Positions 1 through 6,965 of a DNA stretch of 64,000 nt are shown here, piece after piece. The notes beneath the pieces were generated by a model, which did no database searches, was not told the DNA's origin, and worked only from the letters and a program-made list of their open reading frames with translations. Position 1 is the first letter of the stretch. Each line of letters starts with the position of its first letter. A program made the translations under genes and the position numbers. The stretch comes from Erysipelotrichaceae bacterium (GTDB lineage Bacteria > Bacillota_I > Bacilli_A > Erysipelotrichales > Erysipelotrichaceae), in assembly GCA_017432005.1 (NCBI GenBank), contig JAFRKA010000026.1, forward strand, positions 1 to 64,000. The letters run 5' to 3'.

Positions 1-98
1 TATTATAATAAATTATGTCGATTTAGTATATAGCCATCTTACAAACTATGGTTATCTAAAATCCTTATAATTAGGCGTTTTAAACCGGTTTTAAACAT

Positions 99-125
99 AA
101 AGAAAGGTTCTGTTTCCAGAACCTT
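99..125 (-). terminator. Rho-independent terminator after the tRNA pair
   Basis: Read on the minus strand, a 9-bp perfect stem (104-112 with 117-125) with a GAAA tetraloop is followed by a T-rich stretch. It lies just downstream of tRNA-Thr and so would end the tRNA transcript. Confidence 0.8.
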
Positions 126-135
126 GATGTTATAA

Positions 136-211
136 TGGTGCCAACTACAGGAATTGAACCCGTAACCTACTGATTACAAATCAGTTGCTCTACCTATTGC
201 GCTAAGTTGGC
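136..211 (-). tRNA. tRNA-Thr (anticodon TGT)
   Basis: The minus strand folds as a cloverleaf: acceptor GCCAACT pairs with AGTTGGC, discriminator A is followed by an encoded CCA, and the T-arm carries GGTTCAATTCC. The anticodon loop TTTGTAA gives TGT, which reads ACA threonine codons. It is 7 nt downstream of tRNA-Val and presumably co-transcribed with it. Confidence 0.93.
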
Positions 212-218
212 ATCCAGA

Positions 219-294
219 TGGTGGAGACTACAGGGCTCGAACCTGTGACCCCCTGCTTGTAAGGCAGGTGCTCTCCCAACTGAGCTAAGTCTCC
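219..294 (-). tRNA. tRNA-Val (anticodon TAC)
   Basis: The minus strand gives acceptor GGAGACT pairing with AGTCTCC, discriminator A and an encoded CCA. The T-loop GGTTCGAGCCC is canonical. The anticodon loop CTTACAA gives TAC, decoding GTA valine. It is the first gene of a two-tRNA unit with tRNA-Thr. Confidence 0.93.
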
Positions 295-371
295 GTTTTC
301 AGATGCTTCATTATATTAACATAAGTATTAGTTCATTTCAAGAAAAAAGGGAAAGATTATAAACCGTTATC

Positions 372-1448
372 GTGTACAGAAAATCATACGTTGAAGTCGA
401 TCTTGATGCACTGATCGACAATGCCAAATACTTTATGAAAAACACCGATAAAAAACTTATCGGTGTCATTAAAGCCAATGGCTACGGCCTTGTCGATCAT
501 ATGGAAGCAGCGGTCCTGAAAGAGTCCGGTGTCGACTTTTTTGCTGTGTCAAGTCTCGATGAAGCACTCAATCTGCGTAGACACGGCTTCACCGACAAGA
601 TCCTGATCCTTGGTTATGTGGATCCTGATGATCTGCATCTGGTCAGAGAAAAAGATCTGTCAGTTGTAAGCGTCAGTAAAGATTATGTCGAAAAAGCTGA
701 TCTCAAAGGCATAAAGGTCCATCTCAAACTCAATACCGGCATGAACAGGATCGGTGTAAGACCTGATGAGGCTAAAGAAGTGCTTGAAATCATGAAGGAA
801 AAAGGAGCCGTTGTCGAAGGCGTTATGTCCCATTTCTCCAGCGCTGATACCGATAAGGAGTATTCCATCAGTCAGTATAAGATGTTCAAAGACTGTGTAA
901 GATCGCTGGATCATGAATTCAGATATATCCACATGTCAGCGACTGATGCTTCGCTCATCATCGATGACGATATCTGCAATTACCACCGTGTAGGTCTTGG
1001 ACTGCTGGGTTTCAGTTCTTATGAAACTGAGCTGAAACCGTGCATAAGACTGTTCTCGGAAGTTTCGATGGTCAAGAAACTGAACAAGGGCGATACCGTA
1101 TCTTATGGCCGTCATTACACAAGTGACGGTGAAGGATATGTCCTGACTCTGCCGATCGGCTATGCGGATGGTTTCTGCAGGGCCAATACCGGCAAGAAAG
1201 TCTATGTCGGAAACGAATACGGGACGATCATCGGCAGCGTCTGTATGGATCAGCTGATGGTTCTCACTGACTCATATCACGAAGTCGGAACCAAAGTTGA
1301 ACTGTATGGCGATCATATCAGTATCGTCGAACGGGCAGCTGACATCGGAACAATCGTCTATGAACTCATCACAGGACTTTCTGACCGTCTCGGAAGAGTA
1401 TACATCAGAGACGGAAAGATCGTCAGAATGATCGATCCTCGGTTCTGA
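372..1448 (+). CDS. alr: alanine racemase
   Basis: A PLP-dependent racemase that interconverts L- and D-alanine and supplies D-Ala for peptidoglycan. The 358-residue protein begins MYRKSYVEVDLDAL, the usual family start. The PLP lysine is K34 in VIKANGYG. The C-terminal catalytic tyrosine lies in LPIGYADG, and VSYGRHY is also family-typical. The GTG start is chosen from this N-terminus. A TATAAA lies 8 nt upstream of it and there is only a distant purine stretch near 347-355, so initiation is not obviously Shine-Dalgarno-led. It is followed by its own terminator and appears monocistronic. Confidence 0.93.
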   Translation: MYRKSYVEVDLDALIDNAKYFMKNTDKKLIGVIKANGYGLVDHMEAAVLKESGVDFFAVSSLDEALNLRRHGFTDKILILGYVDPDDLHLVREKDLSVVSVSKDYVEKADLKGIKVHLKLNTGMNRIGVRPDEAKEVLEIMKEKGAVVEGVMSHFSSADTDKEYSISQYKMFKDCVRSLDHEFRYIHMSATDASLIIDDDICNYHRVGLGLLGFSSYETELKPCIRLFSEVSMVKKLNKGDTVSYGRHYTSDGEGYVLTLPIGYADGFCRANTGKKVYVGNEYGTIIGSVCMDQLMVLTDSYHEVGTKVELYGDHISIVERAADIGTIVYELITGLSDRLGRVYIRDGKIVRMIDPRF

Positions 1449-1465
1449 AACATGAAAAAACACTG

Positions 1466-1491
1466 AAAGTCATTGAAAAATGACTTTTTTT
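1466..1491 (+). terminator. terminator of alr
   Basis: A 9-bp stem AAAGTCATT/AATGACTTT with loop GAAA runs into a T-tract, 18 nt after the alr stop codon. Confidence 0.88.
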
Positions 1492-1492
1492 A

Positions 1493-1536
1493 GCAAAAAG
1501 TGACATCAGGGGGTAGGTAACTGCCCTCTTTTTTGC
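1493..1536 (+). other. imperfect hairpin upstream of the surface-protein cluster
   Basis: GCAAAAAG at 1493-1500 can pair with CTTTTTTGC at 1528-1536, with a G-run at 1509-1513 facing CCC at 1524-1526 inside. The right arm is T-rich, so this could be a second terminator or an attenuator in the leader of the gene at 1566. I do not recognise a known riboswitch in it. Confidence 0.35.
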
Positions 1537-1565
1537 AGATAAAGATATGAAGGGAGTAATAAACC

Positions 1566-2072
1566 ATGAAGAAAACACAGACTCAGAAAGACGAAAAAAG
1601 AAAGAAGATCATCCTGCTGATAATACTGTTACTGTTAATGATCATCCTGATCATCACGACGATCATGCTGATCCAGAAATCGAAGGCAGACGGCAATATC
1701 ATCAGTGACAAGGATGTTTCGGGGTCACAGAGCGATATCGATCTTGATCTGAATCATAGTCAGAACGAAGACGTCTTCACGGAATTGATGGGATTCGGGA
1801 CTCTGGAAATAATAGAAGACTACCCCAATATCTATCTCGTCAATCCTGAAGACAATGATGTCTATCTCAGTTTTGATGTGATATACAACGATGAGGTCCT
1901 TTATACGAGCGGTCTCATCGAACCGGGCAAGATGGAGGCATACGATATCTTCAGCCGTCTGGATGCAGGCAGACATGAACTGATGTATTCGATCACTTCC
2001 TATGAACTCGACAGCAAGACTGTCCTGTGGTCCGGTATTCAGCAGAATCAGGAGATCCTGATCAGAAAGTAA
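1566..2072 (+). CDS. membrane-anchored accessory protein of a surface cluster, unknown function
   Basis: A 168-residue protein with a Lys/Glu-rich cytoplasmic start and one strong transmembrane segment (about residues 16-36, almost all Leu/Ile/Met). An acidic Ser/Asp linker leads to a small extracellular domain of about 80 residues that looks beta-rich (YLSFDVIYNDEVLYTSGLIEPGKMEAYDIF, quoted in parts: YLSFDVIYNDE, SGLIEPGKMEAYDIF). From memory, similar single-pass proteins accompany small secreted beta-domain proteins in gut Bacillota, but no function is established. The start has a good ribosome site (AAGGGAG). It lies 9 nt before the next gene and very likely opens an operon reaching 4656. 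Confidence 0.72.
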   Translation: MKKTQTQKDEKRKKIILLIILLLLMIILIITTIMLIQKSKADGNIISDKDVSGSQSDIDLDLNHSQNEDVFTELMGFGTLEIIEDYPNIYLVNPEDNDVYLSFDVIYNDEVLYTSGLIEPGKMEAYDIFSRLDAGRHELMYSITSYELDSKTVLWSGIQQNQEILIRK

Positions 2073-2081
2073 GGAGAATCA

Positions 2082-2552
2082 ATGAAAAAAATCTTATCTG
2101 TACTGTTGGTTGCCATGATGCTGGCGATCATGCCTGCCACCGTCTTTGCGGATGGCGACACCAATGAAGTTACCGGTGATTCAGCGACCGTTGAACTGGA
2201 AGCAAGCATGACTTCATCATATAGAGTCAGACTGCCGAAGAAAGTCGATGTATCCGATGCTACCAAGACCTTCGACGTCTATGTCTGCGGCGATATCGCT
2301 GCCTCAGAAGAACTGGTCATCGCCTACACTAATAACGAAACACTGTATCTGCACGATACTGTTACAGGCAGTTCCAAGGCCGATGTTCCTCTGAACATCA
2401 GTGTCAGCGGCAACACCTTCGCTCACAATGTCCTACCGGCAACCTATGATACTGCCAAGGCTACTTTCACTGTCACCCACAATGCACTCCAGGCCGGACG
2501 TTATTCAGCGATCATGCCGGTAACGATCACTTTGCGCACTGTTACAGCTTAA
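2082..2552 (+). CDS. small secreted beta-rich protein (first of three related domains)
   Basis: A 156-residue protein with a clear signal peptide (MKKILSVLLVAMMLAIMPATVFA, likely cleaved after VFA), preceded by an AAGGAG ribosome site. The mature part carries a module that recurs in the next two genes: SYRVRLPKKVDV near its start, a CGDI motif, and LQAGRYSA followed by VTITLR at the end. No transmembrane segment, sorting signal or catalytic motif is visible. I recall this general layout (PK..., GDI, AGxWxG, terminal strand) from small secreted proteins of gut Firmicutes with no assigned function. Its role, perhaps a surface or matrix subunit, is inference. Confidence 0.7.
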   Translation: MKKILSVLLVAMMLAIMPATVFADGDTNEVTGDSATVELEASMTSSYRVRLPKKVDVSDATKTFDVYVCGDIAASEELVIAYTNNETLYLHDTVTGSSKADVPLNISVSGNTFAHNVLPATYDTAKATFTVTHNALQAGRYSAIMPVTITLRTVTA

Positions 2553-2596
2553 CCATACGGGGAACCTGCATCCCCATTATCGATTAATTACTGCTT

Positions 2597-3019
2597 ATGA
2601 AAAGAACGATACTTTCCTTACTTATACTGCATCTGATGATCTTTACGGTCTGTGGTGACGATCTTAATGATGAGGGATCATACGTGATCAATCTGAGCTG
2701 TGACATAGCTCCGACATATACGGTAAAGATCCCGAAAAAGATCGATGTTTCAGGCAACCGGACGATCATGACTTTCTATGTCAGAGGTGACATCTATGCC
2801 GATCAGTGCCTGGATGTGATCTTTGACAGTTCTACGGTCATATCTGACCGTGTAAGCAATATCCCTATCTCTGTTGAACAGGACAAACAGTCCTGGTCAT
2901 ATAGTGAACTGAACGATGACTATACTTCTTCGCAGATCATACTTACTCATACAACATTAAAAGCAGGAAGATGGAATGGTCATCTGGATGTGAGAATATC
3001 TTTGCGGGGGGCGTCGTAA
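2597..3019 (+). CDS. small secreted beta-rich protein (second related domain)
   Basis: A 140-residue paralogue of the preceding gene. A hydrophobic signal sequence (MKRTILSLLILHLMIFTVCG) is followed by TYTVKIPKKIDV, RGDI and LKAGRWNGHL..VRISLR in the same order. The conserved Gly-Arg-Trp/Tyr near the end and the terminal alternating strand are the best signature of the module. A small GGGGA/TCCCC stem precedes it, and no convincing Shine-Dalgarno is visible, so translation may depend on the upstream gene. Its stop overlaps the start of the next gene (TAATG), indicating coupled synthesis. Function unknown. Confidence 0.66.
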   Translation: MKRTILSLLILHLMIFTVCGDDLNDEGSYVINLSCDIAPTYTVKIPKKIDVSGNRTIMTFYVRGDIYADQCLDVIFDSSTVISDRVSNIPISVEQDKQSWSYSELNDDYTSSQIILTHTTLKAGRWNGHLDVRISLRGAS

Positions 3020-4656
3020 TGTATCTACAACTCCTATTTGTTCTGCAGTCATTTCTTGGAGGTCCCCTATCCGATACGCCTCCCTGCGAAGATACCTATG
3101 TCATCCGTATCCCTCATGAATTAACCATAGAGGAAAACGGATCCTTTCAGATCGAAATGAGAGAAAACAATCTCTCATCTAATCAGACCTTGCATATCGA
3201 TCTGCCTTCGGCTTTCACACTGAGTGACAGCCATGGCAAAGATGATATCGAAGGTCATCTCAATAACTGTTCTTTCGTTTATGAAATGAACGATACAGGA
3301 AACAGGATAGTTGTCTACAGTATCGATGAGATACCGGTCGGTGACTGGCATGGCGATCTCTCGATCACGATTTGTCTTGAGACAACCGTGATCTCCAACA
3401 AGCTTCAGAAAGGCAGCAATATTAATACATATCTAGACGCCCTGGAACCAAAGACGATCACTTTCTCTGTATCACAGACCTATTCCGAAAATGATACGGA
3501 TGTTTCTGCAGCGAATGACCGCTCCGTACTGGCTCATTACGAGAATGACGAAGTGATCATATATACCAGAGACAATGGTACGATGATCGCCAATGAAGAC
3601 ATGTCTTCCATGTTCGAGAATCTGAATAATCTGGAAACGATCAACGGTCTCAATATACCTGATCTTAGTTCCTGTACCTCGTTTCATAAACTTTTCAAAG
3701 GAGCTTCAAAACTCAAGACCATCAGCGGGATAAACTATATCGATACCGGTAATATCGAGGACATGTCCTATATGTTTGACGGCTGTACTTCGATCACCAG
3801 GATCTCGCTTAACAATCTTGATACCTCAAACTGCCGGAATATGTCATACATGTTCTCCCACTGTCTGAACATGACCAGTCCCGGCAGTGTACGTAACTGG
3901 GATTTGTCGAAGTGTGAGAACACTTCGCATATGTTCTATAACTGCTCAAAGCTTAAAAATGTCGGTTCCATGGCTTCATGGAACACTGCACAGGTAAGGG
4001 ACATGTCTTCAATGTTTGAAAACTGTCCTTTACTGACGACGACAGGCAATATATCTTCCTGGAACGTTGAGAATGTCGAATCATTCAATTCGATGTTCAA
4101 GGCAGCAGCATCTATGGTAAATATCGGTGATCTTTCATCATGGTCGATCAGTTCCCAATGTAAGGACCTTTCAAAGATGTTCGCCTACAGTGAGGATATA
4201 TTGCCTTCGTCACTCGATTTAAGAAACTGGGACGTCTCTTATGTTGAAGACATGTCCGGCATGTTCTGCAACTGCTTCTCGATTAACAGTATCGATATCC
4301 GCGGTTGGGACACTTCTGAAGTAAATGACATGTCCATGATGTTTTCTTCAGATCATGGCACGCTGGATAGTTCACTTCAGATCGTTGACGGACTTGGCGA
4401 TATCGATGTCTCATCCGTAACCGATATGAATCATATCTTCTACGGAAACAAGTATCTGAATTGTGATCTGAGCGGCTGGAAGGACTCTCTGGGAGATCTG
4501 CTCGATCTTTCGTACGCCTTCTGGGGCTGCTGGAACTTCGATCTGAGCAGTTTAAAAGACTGGAATATCTCCAGTCTCTGTAATACTGATGAAGCCTTCG
4601 GCAACGCTGCCGGCTCACAGGTCGCAAGTGATATACCTGACTGGTATGATCACTGA
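3019..4656 (+). CDS. secreted BspA-type (DUF285) repeat surface protein with N-terminal beta module
   Basis: A 545-residue protein read from the ATG that overlaps the previous stop, with a G-rich ribosome site at 3005-3011. A short hydrophobic N-terminus leads into a third, more diverged copy of the module (TYVIRIPHEL ... VGDWHGDLSITICL). From about residue 190 onward it consists of DUF285/BspA repeats, recognisable by recurring units such as MSYMF, NWDxS and MSxMF (at least ten). DUF285 proteins are secreted or surface proteins often linked to adhesion. No LPXTG, GW or transmembrane anchor is seen at the C-terminus, so retention may depend on partners encoded upstream. An upstream in-frame start at 2971 exists but is less likely. 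It overlaps the convergent DUF885 gene by 7 nt. Confidence 0.78.
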   Translation: MYLQLLFVLQSFLGGPLSDTPPCEDTYVIRIPHELTIEENGSFQIEMRENNLSSNQTLHIDLPSAFTLSDSHGKDDIEGHLNNCSFVYEMNDTGNRIVVYSIDEIPVGDWHGDLSITICLETTVISNKLQKGSNINTYLDALEPKTITFSVSQTYSENDTDVSAANDRSVLAHYENDEVIIYTRDNGTMIANEDMSSMFENLNNLETINGLNIPDLSSCTSFHKLFKGASKLKTISGINYIDTGNIEDMSYMFDGCTSITRISLNNLDTSNCRNMSYMFSHCLNMTSPGSVRNWDLSKCENTSHMFYNCSKLKNVGSMASWNTAQVRDMSSMFENCPLLTTTGNISSWNVENVESFNSMFKAAASMVNIGDLSSWSISSQCKDLSKMFAYSEDILPSSLDLRNWDVSYVEDMSGMFCNCFSINSIDIRGWDTSEVNDMSMMFSSDHGTLDSSLQIVDGLGDIDVSSVTDMNHIFYGNKYLNCDLSGWKDSLGDLLDLSYAFWGCWNFDLSSLKDWNISSLCNTDEAFGNAAGSQVASDIPDWYDH

Positions 4657-6479
4657 TTATCAGCTATATACTGATCGACGATCGCTTCCAGCTGTGAGAA
4701 CGGAAGCGGTCCGTTCTTGATCAGCAGTTCGTGGAATTCCGGGAAGTCGAATTTGTTTCCCAGAGCCTTTATCGCCTTGTCCCTGAGCATGAACATCATG
4801 GAAGCACCGGTACCGTAGCTGCAATAGACACCCGGTATCTGGATGACCCAGTTCCTGATGCTTTCAAGATAGGCTTTGGAATAGGAAAGGATGGAATTAT
4901 CCTTGAAATACTTATACAGATCGTTGGTGCTCCAGCCGTAATAGTTGACAGCCATGTCGACCAGGGCATACTCAAAGAAATAGTAGTTGTCCAGATAGAA
5001 CAGACATGCTGAAACATATTCGTTCAGATCCAGGCTCTGTAAAGCATAATAAGTCGTATAGACGGCCCAACCCTCAGAATAACCGATATAGCCTAAAGCC
5101 GTGCGGTACAGATGCGGATTGGTCTTGTAGAAATAGATGTTCTGATAAAGATGACCCGGGAATCCTTCGTGAGCCAGTGTCGCATAGATGCTGTAGCCTT
5201 CACGGTTGGAATTAGGATTGACACGGATAATGTTCTGATCCAGATTGTCGACAGGAGCATGCCAGTAATAGGCGACCGCTCCTTCGGAAGCGGTATCGGC
5301 ATTGATGTAGTCGACCGTATAATCGACATCGCCGAGATCCTTGAAGAAAGCTCTAGTATTGTTACGCAGATGTTCCAGCATATCTTTCGGTGAAAGACCG
5401 AAGATACCTTCCCTGCTTTCAGTGATCGCTTCCAGTTGTGCAGTCAGATCAGTATCATAATAAACACTGACAGCTTCAGCCTGCAGCATCGAGAAAGCAT
5501 CTTCCACGACCGCAAACTGTTCATCGATACTCAGATTCGAACTGGCGGAAAGAATATACTTGAGTTCCGCATAGTTCTTGTCCAGTTTGCACAGGACATA
5601 GTCTTCGCTCTTGGCTTTGCCGCGGTATTTCTCGACTTCTTCAGGGATCTTCCTGTAAAGCGGAAGGATCTCGTCCAGAACGATCCGACGGTTTTCTTTA
5701 CTGTATTCTTCTCTTTCACTGTCGCTGAGAAAATCTAGTTCAGCGAGTCTCTTATCAAAGGAAAGGATCAGCTCATTGTTTTCACTTTCCGTCGTGAAAC
5801 GGTTGCAGAATTCCTGCGTATAATCGATCCAGTCATCGATCATCGGATAGCCGTCTTTCGCCTGTTTCTCCGTATAAGTCAGCACGTCATTCAGATAACG
5901 GGTGACGTCTTTCAACAGGGTGATATAGTCATCGACTGTTTCCTTGTCATAGAAAGTGAAATCGGTAAATTCCGTAATGATATCTTCCGGCGCATTAGTG
6001 CCGGAGCTCATGATGAATTTGAAACGGTAGTAGCACAGATCGGCCAGGGTCTCCAGACATGAATACTCGATGTTCTCATAGTCGATCTGCTGTCTGTAGG
6101 AAAGCTTGTCAAAATCAAAACCGGCCAGTTCATCAAGAACGCCGTTGAAATAATCAAAGCTTTCTTTGTCCAGTGCATATTCGACTTCACCCAGATCGAC
6201 AGGCGGTTTTTCAATGCCCATCTTGTGGTAATCGGTCATGTTGAAATGCATATGCAGATAACTGTCTTCAAAAGACTCGACAAAGAAACGGTCCAGAAAT
6301 TCATCGAACTTCTTATCGTCCGTCGTGGCATTCGGGTTCTTCTTGCGCACTTCGTAATTCTTCAGCCTTTCGATATAGACCAAAGGATCGGCATCAGCGT
6401 CGACCGTCGGTTTGGTCTTTCTGACGTGACAAGATGTCAGTAAGAGGATCGCAAGTAAGATGATGATTACTTTCTTCAT
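4650..6479 (-). CDS. DUF885 family lipoprotein, putative metallopeptidase
   Basis: A 609-residue lipoprotein. MKKVIIILLAILLLTSC carries a lipobox (LTSC), so it should be anchored outside the membrane. The HEGFPGH motif at about residues 437-443 is the hallmark of DUF885, a family with a predicted zinc-peptidase fold. The downstream glutamate-containing GYSEGWAVY segment is also typical. The start at 6479 is chosen over in-frame upstream codons because it gives the signal sequence and has GAGGAAG 8 nt upstream. It is divergent from the gene at 6511. Confidence 0.86.
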   Translation of the reverse strand: MKKVIIILLAILLLTSCHVRKTKPTVDADADPLVYIERLKNYEVRKKNPNATTDDKKFDEFLDRFFVESFEDSYLHMHFNMTDYHKMGIEKPPVDLGEVEYALDKESFDYFNGVLDELAGFDFDKLSYRQQIDYENIEYSCLETLADLCYYRFKFIMSSGTNAPEDIITEFTDFTFYDKETVDDYITLLKDVTRYLNDVLTYTEKQAKDGYPMIDDWIDYTQEFCNRFTTESENNELILSFDKRLAELDFLSDSEREEYSKENRRIVLDEILPLYRKIPEEVEKYRGKAKSEDYVLCKLDKNYAELKYILSASSNLSIDEQFAVVEDAFSMLQAEAVSVYYDTDLTAQLEAITESREGIFGLSPKDMLEHLRNNTRAFFKDLGDVDYTVDYINADTASEGAVAYYWHAPVDNLDQNIIRVNPNSNREGYSIYATLAHEGFPGHLYQNIYFYKTNPHLYRTALGYIGYSEGWAVYTTYYALQSLDLNEYVSACLFYLDNYYFFEYALVDMAVNYYGWSTNDLYKYFKDNSILSYSKAYLESIRNWVIQIPGVYCSYGTGASMMFMLRDKAIKALGNKFDFPEFHELLIKNGPLPFSQLEAIVDQYIADNQ

Positions 6480-6498
6480 GATATTCTTCCTCGAATAG

Positions 6499-6504
6499 TA
6501 TAAT
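6499..6504 (+). promoter_or_regulatory. -10 element, predicted leaderless start
   Basis: TATAAT ends exactly 6 nt before the ATG at 6511, with no ribosome-binding site between. Transcription is therefore expected to begin at or within a base of the start codon. Confidence 0.7.
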
Positions 6505-6510
6505 GTAGGT

Positions 6511-6954
6511 ATGCTTACCAAAAACATGCCCTTAAGGAAAATGCTGGATTTTGCTCCGTCTGACCTCGATATGGCCATGCTGGAACTGAACGTCGTCGTC
6601 TACATCAAAACGACAGTCGTTTCCCTTAATAACACTGATAATTATAACTTTATAAGATATCTTTTTTCAAACCCGGAACTGCCCACATACATCAAAGATC
6701 ACAGGGATACGATCTTCTATGATTTCGATGCCAGAAACACCGATCAGGAGAAATTCATCACGATCTTTGAGATGTACTCACTGTACAATTATGACAACAT
6801 CTCCACGTTCATGAAAGAGGTCCTGGAATCCTATTCTCATGAGGCAGATGTGATCATGGATTTCTATACTCATGATTCAAAAAAATACCGCCTTTCCAAC
6901 CTGGACGGTATCGTAAAACTTGAACAGATGAAAACAGAAAACGCAGCCTCGTAG
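6511..6954 (+). CDS. hypothetical cytoplasmic protein
   Basis: A 147-residue soluble protein with no signal peptide, membrane segment or motif that I recognise. The sequence is rich in Asp, Tyr and Phe (for example NTDNYNFIRYLFSN, FMKEVLESYSHEAD) and is probably alpha/beta. The ATG is supported by the 6-nt spacing from a TATAAT box. It is monocistronic: divergent from the DUF885 gene and convergent with pcrA, whose terminator overlaps its stop codon. Confidence 0.62.
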   Translation: MLTKNMPLRKMLDFAPSDLDMAMLELNVVVYIKTTVVSLNNTDNYNFIRYLFSNPELPTYIKDHRDTIFYDFDARNTDQEKFITIFEMYSLYNYDNISTFMKEVLESYSHEADVIMDFYTHDSKKYRLSNLDGIVKLEQMKTENAAS

Positions 6955-6965
6955 GCTGCGTTTTT
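6939..6965. terminator. bidirectional terminator between 6511 gene and pcrA
   Basis: AAACGCAGCC and GGCTGCGTTT form a 10-bp stem around a 5-nt loop, with T-runs available on both strands. It overlaps the stop codon of the plus-strand gene. Confidence 0.85.

Noticed and set aside
77-96. Two GTTTTAAAC units 11 bp apart, resembling a CRISPR repeat end or an attachment core
   Set aside because: Only two short copies with a 2-nt gap, no spacers and no cas or integrase gene; most likely chance AT-rich sequence after the tRNA terminator.
2971-3018. Upstream in-frame ATG for the BspA-type gene
   Set aside because: It lies inside the preceding coding sequence without a ribosome site, and the ATG at 3019 gives a hydrophobic N-terminus and a TAATG coupling.
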